Program-made: the position numbers and the translations under genes
Origin: SHZI01 sp040080965
GTDB lineage: Bacteria > Pseudomonadota > Gammaproteobacteria > Steroidobacterales > GCA-2729495
Direction of reading: 5' to 3'
DNA: 64,000 nt
NCBI GenBank assembly: GCA_040080965.1
Contig: JBEBHH010000005.1
Span: 62,001-126,000, forward strand
Shown: piece by piece, positions 50,036-58,567 of the stretch
Layout: every line of letters starts with the position of its first letter
How positions within the stretch are numbered: the stretch's first letter is position 1
The notes under the pieces: generated by a model
Database searches by the model: none
Told to the model about the DNA's origin: nothing
What the model saw: only the letters and a program-made list of their open reading frames with translations

Positions 50036-51613
50036 GTGCGCCTCGCCACCACGCTCACCCGCGCCCTGCTGGGCCTCAAGGCGCCGGAAGTCACGGTCGA
50101 GGCCCACGTGGCCGGCGGCCTGCCCCAGTTCACCATCATCGGCCTGATCGAGACCGCGGTCCGGGAAAGCCGGGACCGGGTCCGCGCGGCGATCCAGTCG
50201 TCAGGCCTCGAATTCCCAGACGGGCGCATCACCGTCAATCTCGCGCCGGCGGACCTGCCCAAGTCGGGCAGCGGCTTCGATCTCGCCATCGCCATCCTGG
50301 TGGCGTCGCGCCAGGTCCGGCCGGTCCGGGCGGCTGGTGTCGAGTTCCTGGGGGAACTGGCGTTTTCCGGCGAGCTCCGCCGGGTGCCGGGCCTGATCCC
50401 GGCCCTGCTCCGGGCGCGGCAGGCCGGCCGGGCTGCCATCGTGCCGGCCGCGGGGGTCGCCGAGGCCAGCCTGCTCGGCGGCGACCGGATCCGCCTCGCC
50501 GGTGCGCTGCGCGACGTGGTCAATTACCTGAATGGCGCGGCCGAATTGCCGTTCCCGCCGGCCGCCGAACCGGCCGCCACCGGCGGCGGCCCCGATCGGC
50601 CCGGTTCAGAACCGGAAGATCTCTCCGACGTGCGCGGTCATGCGGCCGCCCGCCGCGCCCTGGAGGTGGCCGCGGCGGGCGGTCATCACCTGCTGCTGGT
50701 CGGTCCCCCCGGCACCGGCAAGACCATGCTCGCCCGCCGTCTGCCCGGCCTGCTGCCCGAGCTCAGCGAGAGCGAGGCGCTGGAGTCCGCCGCCATCCAG
50801 TCGCTCGCTGGCGGCGTCCTGGAGTTCCGGCGCCGGCCCTTCCGGGCGCCCCACCACACCGCTTCCGCGGCCGCGCTGGTGGGCGGTGGCGGCAATCCGC
50901 GCCCGGGAGAAATCTCGCTGGCGCACCGGGGCGTGCTGTTCCTCGATGAACTCCCTGAATTCTCCCGGCCCGTCCTCGAGGCACTCCGGGAGCCCCTCGG
51001 CACCGGGCAGATCACCATCGCCCGCGCCCTCCGCACGGTGGAGTACCCCGCGGAGTTCCAGTTGGTGGCGGCGATGAACCCCTGCCCCTGCGGCTATGCG
51101 GGCGATCGCGAGCAGGAATGCCGGTGCACTCCCGACCAGATCCGCCGCTACCAGATGAAAGTCTCGGGTCCGCTGCTCGACCGGGTGGACCTCGTCGTCA
51201 GCGTCAACCGGAGCGGCATGCGGGTGGTTGGCAGCGCGGCTCCCGAGCCGTCGGCGCCCGTGCGGGCGCGGGTGGCCGGCGCGGCGGCCCTGCAGCTCGG
51301 GCGCCGAGGCTGCCTGAACGGCCGGCTCGATGCCCCGGGCCTGCGGCGTCACTGCGCCTTCGATCGCGCCGGGGAAGCATTGCTCGAGGCGGGCAGCGGC
51401 CGGTTTGCCTTGTCGGCCCGGGCCCAGGACGGGATTCGCCGCGTGGCCCGCACGCTCGCCGACCTGGCCGGGAGCGACCCGATTCGCACGAATCACGTCG
51501 CGGAAGCGATCAGCCTGCGCGCCGAGCGGCAATTGATGGGTGGCGGCGCGGCGCGCCGGGAGTCAGCGGAGCCGGCGGAGTCCGGCGATCGAGCCCAGGG
51601 CCGACAGGAATAG
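50036..51613 (+). CDS. comM: ComM/YifB-type Mg-chelatase-like AAA+ ATPase
   Basis: ComM is a hexameric helicase that drives branch migration in natural transformation. The 525-residue product has an N-terminal Lon-protease-like domain (about 1-170; GLPQFTIIGLIETAVRESRDRV), Walker A VGPPGTGKTML, Walker B GVLFLDELPEF, the Cys-rich CPCGYAGDREQECRCTP, and a C-terminal Mg-chelatase-like domain (LSARAQDGIRRVARTLADL). GTG start at 50036, 24 bases after ubiK. Its last 51 bases overlap the convergent gene. Confidence 0.92.
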   Translation: MRLATTLTRALLGLKAPEVTVEAHVAGGLPQFTIIGLIETAVRESRDRVRAAIQSSGLEFPDGRITVNLAPADLPKSGSGFDLAIAILVASRQVRPVRAAGVEFLGELAFSGELRRVPGLIPALLRARQAGRAAIVPAAGVAEASLLGGDRIRLAGALRDVVNYLNGAAELPFPPAAEPAATGGGPDRPGSEPEDLSDVRGHAAARRALEVAAAGGHHLLLVGPPGTGKTMLARRLPGLLPELSESEALESAAIQSLAGGVLEFRRRPFRAPHHTASAAALVGGGGNPRPGEISLAHRGVLFLDELPEFSRPVLEALREPLGTGQITIARALRTVEYPAEFQLVAAMNPCPCGYAGDREQECRCTPDQIRRYQMKVSGPLLDRVDLVVSVNRSGMRVVGSAAPEPSAPVRARVAGAAALQLGRRGCLNGRLDAPGLRRHCAFDRAGEALLEAGSGRFALSARAQDGIRRVARTLADLAGSDPIRTNHVAEAISLRAERQLMGGGAARRESAEPAESGDRAQGRQE

Positions 51614-52300
51614 CCAGGCGGCCGCCGGGACGGGGACGACCGTGGAGGAGGGCATGGTCGTCACCAGCTTGCGGATCTTGAAGCGATCGGGAGTGCCGTC
51701 CGCCGGGTTGAGCGCGCCAACCAGCAGCGCGTTGCCCACCAGGCCGCCCAGGCTCAGCGTCAATGCCGGCTCGCCCGGGGCGTTCAACGAGTTCATCTGG
51801 GCCGAGAAACCCAGGGATGCCAGCGTGTCGAAAGTCGCGCCGGTCAAACTGATGGACGGCGCTACCGTGCCCACCCAGAAGCTGACGTCCCGGTCCCAGA
51901 GGCCCCACGGGTCGATAGTCAGCGACTCCATGGCCTGGGGCGATTCAAACAGGAACAGCACCACATCCTGCTGGCTGATGTTGTCGACCTGGTGGTCCAC
52001 CGAGCCGCCGATGCAGTCGGCGATGGCGCCTTCATACCGGTTGCACACGCCGAGGCCGGTTGAGAAGCGCCGGATGTAGGCGGTCTCGAAACCGCCGACC
52101 GGCGTCGCGGCCGTGTTCGACCAGGCGAACGTCTGCAGTTTCTCGGCGCCCTCGTAGGAGGTCACCTTGTTCCCATAGGTGCTACCACTCGTGACGTAGT
52201 AGCTGCCGCTGGACCCGAACGTCCAGGTGCTGGCGGCAGCGGGCTGGCAGCTGAGGACGGCCACCATGGCGAGCAGCCAGGCGCGAAAGGATTTAAGCAT
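51563..52300 (-). CDS. VPLPA-CTERM sorting-domain secreted protein
   Basis: A 245-residue exported protein with signal peptide (cleavage near AAA-STW). It has a C-terminal sorting domain of the PEP/VPLPA-CTERM type (VPVPAAAWLFLSALGSIAGL then basic RRLR). Such proteins are processed by an exosortase, which is not in this window. The body is a beta-rich domain with Cys (LGVCNRYEGAIADCIG). The ATG at 52300 (MLKSFRAWLL) is preferred; 52312 is possible. The sorting domain is read antisense to the end of the ComM gene. Confidence 0.85.
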   Translation of the reverse strand: MLKSFRAWLLAMVAVLSCQPAAASTWTFGSSGSYYVTSGSTYGNKVTSYEGAEKLQTFAWSNTAATPVGGFETAYIRRFSTGLGVCNRYEGAIADCIGGSVDHQVDNISQQDVVLFLFESPQAMESLTIDPWGLWDRDVSFWVGTVAPSISLTGATFDTLASLGFSAQMNSLNAPGEPALTLSLGGLVGNALLVGALNPADGTPDRFKIRKLVTTMPSSTVVPVPAAAWLFLSALGSIAGLRRLR

Positions 52301-52537
52301 GAAGTACACCACGTGAAGATATTGCCGCGATGTTGTTACGTCCTGGTGACGGTTCTTTAGCGGCGCGGAGAAGTTTCCGGACAGCGGCAGGCACGGTCAA
52401 TCACGTGCATCACGCTTCCGCGTGCATCACTGATTCACCGGGGAAAGAAAAAAAATTATGTAACGGGAAGTTCTTCGAAAGTTCACGATGCGCCGCGGGC
52501 AGCGCGACGCACTGCCGGATCGGGGCGCGCAGTCCGG

Positions 52538-53074
52538 TCAGGAGCCGGACATGAACTTTACGGCGGCGACGATCTCGTCGTCCGACAGGTCCACCCGGCC
52601 GCCCTTGGCCGGCATGACGCCGGCCTGGCCCTGGAATCCCTCGAGAGCATGCTTGTTGAGAGTCGCCGGTCCCTGGGCCAGGCGGGGCTTCCAGGCAGCG
52701 GCATCGCCGAACTTCGGCGCGCCACCAACACCTGCGCCGTGACAGGCGAAGCAGGCGGCGTTGTAGACCTGTTCGCCGGTGAGCTTGGCGGCCACAGGGG
52801 CCGCGGCCTGATCGGCCGGGACGGTGGCGGTCGCACCCGCGGCGGCCTCGTCGCCCGGCAGCGTCACCCGGGCGGCGGGCGCGATCCGATCGTCGACGGC
52901 AGCGGCGTAGGCCGGGTCCTGCTTGACCCAGGCAAGCTGGCTGTCACTCGCGATCGAGCGGGCCAGGAAGATCAGGAAAATCGTGACGCCGATGAGCGCC
53001 CCGATGACTACCATGAAGAGGTTGAAGAAGTTCTGGTCGTCGGACTGATCCGAGGCTTGGTGCTGGGTGCTCAA
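52538..53074 (-). CDS. Membrane-anchored cytochrome c5-type protein
   Basis: A 178-residue monohaem c-type cytochrome: N-terminal span (about 17-40), an Ala/Pro-rich linker (about 65-95) and a c5/CytC_6-type domain with the haem motif CFACHG and the sixth ligand Met in GVMPAKGG. It probably carries electrons in the periplasm to a terminal oxidase. The neighbouring FNR/FixK-like gene may control it. The anchor is uncleaved, unlike soluble c5. Confidence 0.9.
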   Translation of the reverse strand: MSTQHQASDQSDDQNFFNLFMVVIGALIGVTIFLIFLARSIASDSQLAWVKQDPAYAAAVDDRIAPAARVTLPGDEAAAGATATVPADQAAAPVAAKLTGEQVYNAACFACHGAGVGGAPKFGDAAAWKPRLAQGPATLNKHALEGFQGQAGVMPAKGGRVDLSDDEIVAAVKFMSGS

Positions 53075-53128
53075 GGTCTGCTCTCAAAAAGCAATGGTTT
53101 GCGGGTTGGCCGGGGCTGGGGCGCGCGC

Positions 53129-53157
53129 AGTATAAGTGACAAGCGGGCGGGGGAAAA
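53129..53157 (-). promoter_or_regulatory. Sigma-70-like promoter candidate for the cytochrome c5 gene
   Basis: On the minus strand TTTTCC at 53157-53152 and TATACT at 53134-53129 are 17 bases apart. The -10 is five of six, the -35 poor, as expected for an activator-dependent promoter. It lies 55 bases before the ATG at 53074. No clear FNR box (TTGAT-N4-ATCAA) was found around it. Confidence 0.4.
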
Positions 53158-53162
53158 CCGGG

Positions 53163-53882
53163 TCAGGCCGGCTGGGCGGGGTCCCCGGCCAGGCGCCGCG
53201 GGGACGCGAAATCCCAGATTCCGGCCAGCTGGCGCAGGGCCGGCAGGTTGTCCACGCGGATGCGGTGGGTGTCCAGGCGCCGGATCAGGCCCCGTTCCTC
53301 CAGGTCCCGGAAGCTCCGGCTCACCGTTTCCTTCTTCAGGCCCAGGAAGTCCGCGATGTCTTCCCGGCTCATGGGCACCTGGATCTCGCGCAGGGCGGGA
53401 TCGCCGTCGTCCGCCAGGTTCTCGGTCAGGCGCCGCCAGTGACGGAGGTACAGCAGGAAGACCGCCAGCCGCTCGATCGCCGTGCGCTGCCCGAGGCTGT
53501 ACACGACGTCGAGGATGTCCTCGATGACCCGGAACATCATGTTCAGGAACGCCCGCTCCGCCTTCGGGTCCCGGGCCAGGCGCTCGTCGAGCTGGCGGCG
53601 CGGACAACAGCTGACCCGGGCGTGGGTCACCGCCTCGACGCTGAAGAAGTAGGACTCGGTCGCCGTGAGGCCCACGAAGTTGTCGCGGAACAGAAAGGAC
53701 AGCACCTGGCGACGCCCGTCCGTGCCCGTCCGCGTCACGCGCAGCACGCCGGAGAGGATGTTGAAGACCTGGGTGGCGGGCTCGCCGGCGCTGATGATGA
53801 CTTCCCCGGGCTCCACCTCCCGGACCGGGGCGGAGTCGAAGATGTCCAGGAACACGTCCTGGGGCAGGTCGAGGGTGCGCAT
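53163..53882 (-). CDS. Crp/Fnr-family transcription regulator (FixK-like)
   Basis: A 239-residue regulator: cyclic-nucleotide-like beta-roll (about 20-115; VEPGEVIISAGEPATQVFNILSG), dimer helix and an HTH with SREDIADFLGLKKETVSRSF. The HTH recognition residues are of the FNR/FixK kind. The Fe-S cysteines of FNR are not present: the only adjacent Cys pair is SCCPRRQL, so it is unlikely to sense oxygen directly. Start at ATG 53882 (MRTLDLPQDVF); a longer frame to 54011 would approach the tRNA gene and lacks homology. Confidence 0.85.
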   Translation of the reverse strand: MRTLDLPQDVFLDIFDSAPVREVEPGEVIISAGEPATQVFNILSGVLRVTRTGTDGRRQVLSFLFRDNFVGLTATESYFFSVEAVTHARVSCCPRRQLDERLARDPKAERAFLNMMFRVIEDILDVVYSLGQRTAIERLAVFLLYLRHWRRLTENLADDGDPALREIQVPMSREDIADFLGLKKETVSRSFRDLEERGLIRRLDTHRIRVDNLPALRQLAGIWDFASPRRLAGDPAQPA

Positions 53883-54013
53883 GCGAAAAGCATGGGCGTC
53901 GGCCCCCGGACTGGCAAGCGGCGGTCCGGCAGGCGTCAGGCTGGCAAGGGGGAGCCCGGCGGGGCTATCATCTCGCCCCCGCCACGTCGCGGGATTGCAC
54001 CAGGTTCCCAAGG

Positions 54014-54090
54014 GCGCCCGTAGCTCAGCTGGATAGAGTACTGCCCTCCGAAGGCAGGGGTCAGAGGTTCGAATCCTCTCGGGCGCGCCA
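54014..54090 (+). tRNA. tRNA-Arg (anticodon CCG)
   Basis: A 77-base cloverleaf with acceptor stem GCGCCCG/CGGGCGC, D-arm GCTCAGCTGGATAGAGT, anticodon stem CTGCC/GGCAG around loop CTCCGAA (anticodon CCG at 54048-54050), T-arm with GGTTCGAATCC, discriminator G and encoded CCA at the 3' end. It would read CGG arginine codons. No integrase or mobile element adjoins it. Confidence 0.97.
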
Positions 54091-54180
54091 TCTTTCTCCG
54101 TCGACTGACAACCCGGACACGACGGCGCGTTCCCGGGCCTCGACGAGCGCGGGATGGAAGGCAGGTCGGCGACGATTCAG

Positions 54181-54384
54181 CTAGGCGCCGTTCTCCCGCA
54201 GCCACGTCATCAGTTTCGCTTTTCGGCTCTCCAGCGTCTCGGCGGGCTCGCTCGCGAGTTCGCGGCGGGCGGCGGCGTGATCGACACCGGTGATGGCGAC
54301 GATGTAAGGGTCGTAGCCGGCGAAATCGACGTCCTGGTCGGGGTTTGCGCGGGGCGTTTCCGCGCTGTCCTTGGAAGCAGCCAT
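54181..54384 (-). CDS. Small hypothetical protein, 67 residues
   Basis: A hydrophilic 67-residue protein with a disordered N-terminus and a helical C-terminus (DHAAARRELASEPAETLESRKAKLMTWLRENGA in part). No signal or span and no recognised family. Composition and codon use fit the neighbours, so it is probably real. Confidence 0.55.
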   Translation of the reverse strand: MAASKDSAETPRANPDQDVDFAGYDPYIVAITGVDHAAARRELASEPAETLESRKAKLMTWLRENGA

Positions 54385-54556
54385 TGTTGTTTTTCTTCTT
54401 GGCGGTATCGGATTCCCGGATGCTGCGGGACTATAGGCTGGCGAGGCTTAATCTAGGCTGAAATTATACATAAGCTTCAAGTTTGGTTAAGACCGATTTT
54501 CCCGGCGCTTGTTGCGAACATGCTGCACCGGAACCTGAACCTGGGAGGAGCCCACC

Positions 54557-54871
54557 ATGGCCTGGACCATGCTCGTAATAGCCGGACTGCTCGAGATCGG
54601 CTGGGCCATCGGGCTCAAGTACACCGACGGTTTCACCCGCTGGCTGCCCAGTTCGCTGACCATCGTCGCGATGGCCGGCAGCATGTGGTTGCTGGCCCTT
54701 GCCCTCCGCAGCATTCCCATCGGCACTGCCTACGCCGTCTGGACCGGGATCGGCGCCGCCGGCACCGCGGTGCTGGGCATACTCCTGTTCGCAGAACCGG
54801 CCACGGCGCTCCGGCTGGCGTCCATCGGGCTGATCGTGGCCGGCATTGCCGGCCTGAAGCTGGCGGCCTGA
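54557..54871 (+). CDS. sugE: Small multidrug resistance/guanidinium exporter (SugE/Gdx-like)
   Basis: A 104-residue four-span SMR protein with the conserved Glu of TM1 in AGLLEIGWAIGLKYTDGFT; the GWAxGLKYT pattern is typical of Gdx/SugE guanidinium exporters rather than EmrE. GGGAGGAG precedes the ATG. I searched for a guanidine riboswitch upstream and saw none. It is followed after 2 bases by the GTG of the next gene. Confidence 0.88.
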   Translation: MAWTMLVIAGLLEIGWAIGLKYTDGFTRWLPSSLTIVAMAGSMWLLALALRSIPIGTAYAVWTGIGAAGTAVLGILLFAEPATALRLASIGLIVAGIAGLKLAA

Positions 54872-54873
54872 TC

Positions 54874-55437
54874 GTGCGCATCGAGCCCCGCCCCCTCCGC
54901 GACTACCCCTGGTACCTGCAGCCCTTCTTCCGCAGCCAGGTGCGCCGTTACGGGCAGGTGCTGGTCCCCGGGCAGCTGTGGGGCCGGGTGCCGCGCCTGT
55001 TCATGGCCGTCGCGCTGCTTTACGGCGCACTGGATTCCCGGCGATCGCTGCTCGATCCCGTGCTCCGCTCGCTGGTGACCGTGCGGGTTTCCCAGCTCAA
55101 CTGGTGCCGGTTCTGCGTGGACATCAATTCCGCCACCCTGGCCCGGCGGGCCGGCAGCATGGCCAAAGTGGAGGCCCTTGAGGGCTGGCGGTCGAGCGAT
55201 CTCTATTCCCCGGCGGAGCGGGCGGCACTCGACTACACCGAGGCCATGACCATCACCGCCCCCGCCGGTACCTCCGGGGGCGTCACCGATGCCGGCATGG
55301 CCGAGCTGCGCAAACACTTCAGCGACGATGCCGTGATCGAGCTCACCGGCCTGGTGGCGTTCCAGAACCTGTCGAGCAAGTTCAACAGCGCGCTGGATGT
55401 GCCCCCCCAGGGGTTTTGCCGCCGCCCGGACGAGTAG
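54874..55437 (+). CDS. Carboxymuconolactone decarboxylase-family protein (AhpD-like)
   Basis: A 187-residue helical protein with the CMD/AhpD-type core around Cys-x2-Cys: LNWCRFCVDINSATLARRAG. The downstream His of AhpD is not evident. Start GTG 54874, 2 bases after the sugE stop, suggesting an operon. Could be a peroxidase-like thiol protein; the specific role is unknown. Confidence 0.75.
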   Translation: MRIEPRPLRDYPWYLQPFFRSQVRRYGQVLVPGQLWGRVPRLFMAVALLYGALDSRRSLLDPVLRSLVTVRVSQLNWCRFCVDINSATLARRAGSMAKVEALEGWRSSDLYSPAERAALDYTEAMTITAPAGTSGGVTDAGMAELRKHFSDDAVIELTGLVAFQNLSSKFNSALDVPPQGFCRRPDE

Positions 55438-55444
55438 CCCCGAA

Positions 55445-55849
55445 GTGTCGGCCCTGGCGGACCTGGTCCTCGTCACCCATGCGCTCTTCGTGGGTTTTGT
55501 CGTCATGGGCTTCGCCCTGATCCTGGCCGGTCTCGCGCGGGGCTGGGACTGGGTGCGGCGACCCGGTTTCCGCTACGCGCACCTCGCCGCGATCGGCGTG
55601 GTGGTGGTCCAGGCCTGGTTCGGGATCGAATGCCCGCTGACCACCCTCGAGAGCGCGTTGCGGACCCGGGCCGGCGAGGCGGGCTACGGCGCTTCCTTCA
55701 TCCAGGACTGGCTCTACCGGTTGCTCTTCTACCAGGCCGACGCCTGGGTGTTCACCGTCCTCTACACCGCCTTCGGCGTGGCGGTGGCGCTCGTCTGGTG
55801 GTTTGCGCCGCCGGTGCACCGGCAGTCCCGCCGCGATCGGCTAGACTGA
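55445..55849 (+). CDS. DUF2784 membrane protein
   Basis: A 134-residue protein with about four spans. The DUF2784 pattern includes HALFVGFVVMGFALI, a WFGIECPLTTLE segment and the terminal YTAFGVAVALVWWFAPP. Start GTG 55445 after the CMD gene. Function unknown. Confidence 0.8.
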   Translation: MSALADLVLVTHALFVGFVVMGFALILAGLARGWDWVRRPGFRYAHLAAIGVVVVQAWFGIECPLTTLESALRTRAGEAGYGASFIQDWLYRLLFYQADAWVFTVLYTAFGVAVALVWWFAPPVHRQSRRDRLD

Positions 55850-55856
55850 GGCTGTC

Positions 55857-56243
55857 ATGCAGCAGTCCCAGCCCCAGCGTCCCGGCGCGACCCAGGGTCC
55901 CGGCCCCCTGTCGCGGCTCGAGCGCGCCGTCCTCACGGCGCTGCTGAAGGGCGACGGGGACGAGTTCGCCACCCTGCGCGCCCAGCTGGCCCGGGCCACG
56001 GTCGTGTCCCGGACCCACAGCGGCGTCGGCTTCGTCACCCGCCTGGCCGTCCCCGACGACGCGCCCGCCCTGGCTGGGTCGGCCGCGCCGCGCCTGCGGC
56101 CGGTCCTGGCGGCCCACCCCGGGCTGGCCGAGCGCGCCGAGTTCCTGCTGCAGCTCCGCGGCGGCCGCCTGGCCGTGCTCGAGGCCTACTGCTACGAAGG
56201 CGGCTGGCCGGCTGACGAAGCGGAATTCCGGGTGGTAGTCTGA
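55857..56243 (+). CDS. Hypothetical protein, 128 residues
   Basis: A soluble 128-residue protein with helix SRLERAVLTALLKGDGDEFATLRAQL and a beta-rich second half ending VLEAYCYEGGWPADEAEFRVVV. The pattern is of small domains found beside membrane proteins in proteobacteria; I do not recognise a family. Lies 7 bases after the DUF2784 gene. Confidence 0.6.
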   Translation: MQQSQPQRPGATQGPGPLSRLERAVLTALLKGDGDEFATLRAQLARATVVSRTHSGVGFVTRLAVPDDAPALAGSAAPRLRPVLAAHPGLAERAEFLLQLRGGRLAVLEAYCYEGGWPADEAEFRVVV

Positions 56244-56262
56244 AAACCCAGGGAGTGAGTCC

Positions 56263-56649
56263 ATGACCCGCTACGGCAAGATCAACCTTCTCGGCATGCT
56301 GCTGCTGCCCGTCGCGGCTGCGGTGGCCGCGTTGATCGTGTTCGGCAACCGCACCGACACCCTCGTCACGGTGTTCAGCCTGAACCTGGTGCCCATGCTG
56401 ATCGGTGGCGTGGTTTCCGGGCTGCTGCTCCGGGGCGCGAATCGCGCCGGCAAGGGGCAGGGCATCGCCCTCTGGCCGACCCTGATCCCTGCCGCCCTCG
56501 GCGCTGTCTGGTACCTGTTCCGCGCCGTCGTGCCGGCGGAGGTCGCGCCCGGCGCCGAGTACATAGCAGCCCCGCAGTACCTGCTGATGGGCGTGGTCCT
56601 GCTCAGCGTCGTGGCGTGGCTCGGGTGCCTGATCGCACGCCGCCGCTGA
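56263..56649 (+). CDS. Small inner-membrane protein, unknown
   Basis: A 128-residue protein with four spans (about 8-25, 32-52, 65-82, 105-123) and a basic end (IARRR). No motif. It overlaps the assigned start of the next gene by 34 bases, which suggests that gene starts later. Confidence 0.65.
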   Translation: MTRYGKINLLGMLLLPVAAAVAALIVFGNRTDTLVTVFSLNLVPMLIGGVVSGLLLRGANRAGKGQGIALWPTLIPAALGAVWYLFRAVVPAEVAPGAEYIAAPQYLLMGVVLLSVVAWLGCLIARRR

Positions 56650-57719
56650 CGCCCACCCGGGCGCCGACAGGGGCGCCGCCCAGGCTGCCAGTTGCCGCGC
56701 GCTTTGCACCCTATGCGGCGGCTCGGACCCTGCCCAACATCGTGGTCGACGGCGCGCCCCTGCCGTCCACCCTGCTGACCCTGTCCCACTGGCCGAACAA
56801 CCAGTCGCCTCCGGCGCTGAAGCGCGACACCTCCACCGCCACCGTCTTCGCCTATCTGGATGCACCGGACCTCCACCAGTCCGTGCCCTGGGTCACCAAC
56901 AATCACTTCGACGAGGACGGCCTGTTCGGCATGTACGCGCTCACCGAACCGGAGCGCGCCCTCCCGGACCGGGAGCTGCTCGTCGCGGGTTCCTTCGCCG
57001 GCGACTTCGGCATCGTGACGGACAGGGATGGCGCCCGCCTGTGCTTTGCCGTCGAGGCGCTGACCGATCCCGAGGTGTCGCCGCTGCCAGCCGAGATCTT
57101 TGCCGAGACCGACCGCGTCGCCGCCCTCTACACGGCGATGCTGGAGTCGTTGCCGTCGCTGCTCCGGGACTGGCGCGATGGCTGGCCCCGCTTCGGTGAC
57201 CTCTGGGCCCTGCAGGACGAGCACTTCACCGCCAGCCGCGGGCTGCTGGCCGACGGCGTCGTGACGCTCGTCGAGCACCCGGCCCTGGACCTGGCGGTGG
57301 TGCGCATTCCCGCCTACCTGCGCCGGCGGACAGCCCGCCGCTACCTGGTGGACGAGTTCGCCGCCGTGCATCCCTTCGCCATCAACTCGGCGACGCAACG
57401 CACACGGATCCTGCGGGTGCAGGGCGCCCACTACGAATTCGAGTACCGCTACGAAAGCTGGGTGCAGCTGGCGTCCCGCCGCGTGCCCTGCCGCGTGCGC
57501 CTGGACGGGCTCGCGGCGCGGCTCAACGAGCTGGACGGCGGCCAGGGCTGGGTGGCGGAGGATCCCACCGGCACGGCGCCGCGCCTGCATCGACCCGATG
57601 GCACGCCGTCAGGCATTCCCCTCGACACATTCCTCCTGGAGCTGGAAGGCGCCCTGACGACGGCGCCCGTGGCCTGGGATCCCTACGACTGGCAGAAGAA
57701 ACCCGGAGGTGCCGCATGA
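56616..57719 (+). CDS. Conserved hypothetical protein (DUF6687-like)
   Basis: A product of up to 367 residues with NIVVDGAPLPSTLLTLSHWPNNQSP, LDAPDLHQSVPWVTNNHFDEDGLFGMYAL and a second half containing YRYESWVQLASRRVPCR. The HWPNN and NNHFDEDG motifs suggest a metal-binding or hydrolase-like fold; I relate it with low certainty to DUF6687. The start is uncertain, as the GTG at 56616 lies within the preceding gene. It is coupled to mocA by a 4-base overlap. Confidence 0.65.
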   Translation: MARVPDRTPPLTPTRAPTGAPPRLPVAARFAPYAAARTLPNIVVDGAPLPSTLLTLSHWPNNQSPPALKRDTSTATVFAYLDAPDLHQSVPWVTNNHFDEDGLFGMYALTEPERALPDRELLVAGSFAGDFGIVTDRDGARLCFAVEALTDPEVSPLPAEIFAETDRVAALYTAMLESLPSLLRDWRDGWPRFGDLWALQDEHFTASRGLLADGVVTLVEHPALDLAVVRIPAYLRRRTARRYLVDEFAAVHPFAINSATQRTRILRVQGAHYEFEYRYESWVQLASRRVPCRVRLDGLAARLNELDGGQGWVAEDPTGTAPRLHRPDGTPSGIPLDTFLLELEGALTTAPVAWDPYDWQKKPGGAA

Positions 57720-58300
57720 CACTCGCTGGACTGTTGCTGGCGGCCGGCGGCGCAACGCGCTTCGGCTCGCCAAAAGTGCTGGCCACTTACCGCGGCGAAC
57801 CGCTCGTCTGCCGGGCGGTGCGCCTGCTGGCGCCGCGCTGCCCCTCCGGCGTGCACGTGGTGGTGGGCGCTTCTGCGCCCGGTGTGCGAGGGGCCCTCGC
57901 CAACGAGCCGGTCACGCTCGTCGACAACCCGGACTGGGCCCGCGGCCTGTCCACGTCGCTCGTCCGTGGCGTGGCGGCGCTGCCCCCCGGGGCCGATGCC
58001 GTGCTGATCCTGCTGTGCGACCAGCCCGCGATCACGCCCGACGACCTGGACGCCCTCATCGCGGCCTGGCAGGTGGAGCCGGCGCTGATCGCCGCCGCCG
58101 GCTTCAGCGACCGCCTGGGCGCCCCGGTCATCATTCCCCGCGGCCTCTGGCCCCAGCTTGCCGCGTTGCGCGGCGACCAGGGCGCCCGCAGCCTGCTGGA
58201 GTGGCACGCGGAACACACGACGGTGGTCATGCCCCACGCGGCGCTCGACGTGGACACACCCGAGGATCTGGCACGCCTCGAAGCCGCTCCGGCACAATGA
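57716..58300 (+). CDS. mocA: MocA-like molybdenum cofactor nucleotidyltransferase
   Basis: A 194-residue GT-A-fold NTP transferase: LLLAAGGATRFGSPKVL binding loop, GLSTSLVRGVAAL, and CDQPAITPDDL with the metal-binding Asp. Such enzymes attach CMP to molybdopterin for xanthine-dehydrogenase-type enzymes. moaD and moaE follow directly. No molybdoenzyme gene is in the window. Confidence 0.88.
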   Translation: MTLAGLLLAAGGATRFGSPKVLATYRGEPLVCRAVRLLAPRCPSGVHVVVGASAPGVRGALANEPVTLVDNPDWARGLSTSLVRGVAALPPGADAVLILLCDQPAITPDDLDALIAAWQVEPALIAAAGFSDRLGAPVIIPRGLWPQLAALRGDQGARSLLEWHAEHTTVVMPHAALDVDTPEDLARLEAAPAQ

Positions 58301-58303
58301 GGC

Positions 58304-58567
58304 ATGGCACAGGTTTCCCCTGACGGCACCATTGCGGTCCGCATCGAGTACTTCGCCGTCCTCCGCGAGCACGTGGGACGGGCAGAGGAACAGCTGCGCA
58401 CCCGCGCCGCCACCGTCGGCGAGCTGTATGCCGAGCTCGACCGGCGCTATGCCTTCCCCGCCCTCGGCCGCGTGAAGGTGGCGGTGAACGACGAATTCCG
58501 GGACTGGAGCGCCCCGGTGCGGGACGGGGACTTCGTCGTCTTCATACCCCCCGTGGCCGGCGGGTGA
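58304..58567 (+). CDS. moaD: Molybdopterin synthase small subunit MoaD
   Basis: An 87-residue ubiquitin-fold protein with the C-terminal Gly-Gly (FIPPVAGG) that carries the thiocarboxylate. IEYFAVLREHVG and VAVNDEF match the family. Its stop overlaps the GTG of moaE by 4 bases. Confidence 0.93.
   Translation: MAQVSPDGTIAVRIEYFAVLREHVGRAEEQLRTRAATVGELYAELDRRYAFPALGRVKVAVNDEFRDWSAPVRDGDFVVFIPPVAGG

Noticed and set aside
52301..52537. 74-residue plus-strand frame and A-rich run between the VPLPA-CTERM and cytochrome c5 genes
   Set aside because: The frame has no protein-like character. The A run is on the + strand, giving T on the cytochrome transcript, but no stable hairpin precedes it, so I do not call a terminator.
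54385..54556. Guanidine riboswitch before the sugE-like gene
   Set aside because: I looked for paired ACGR-loop hairpins (guanidine-II) and long ykkC-type structure and found neither.
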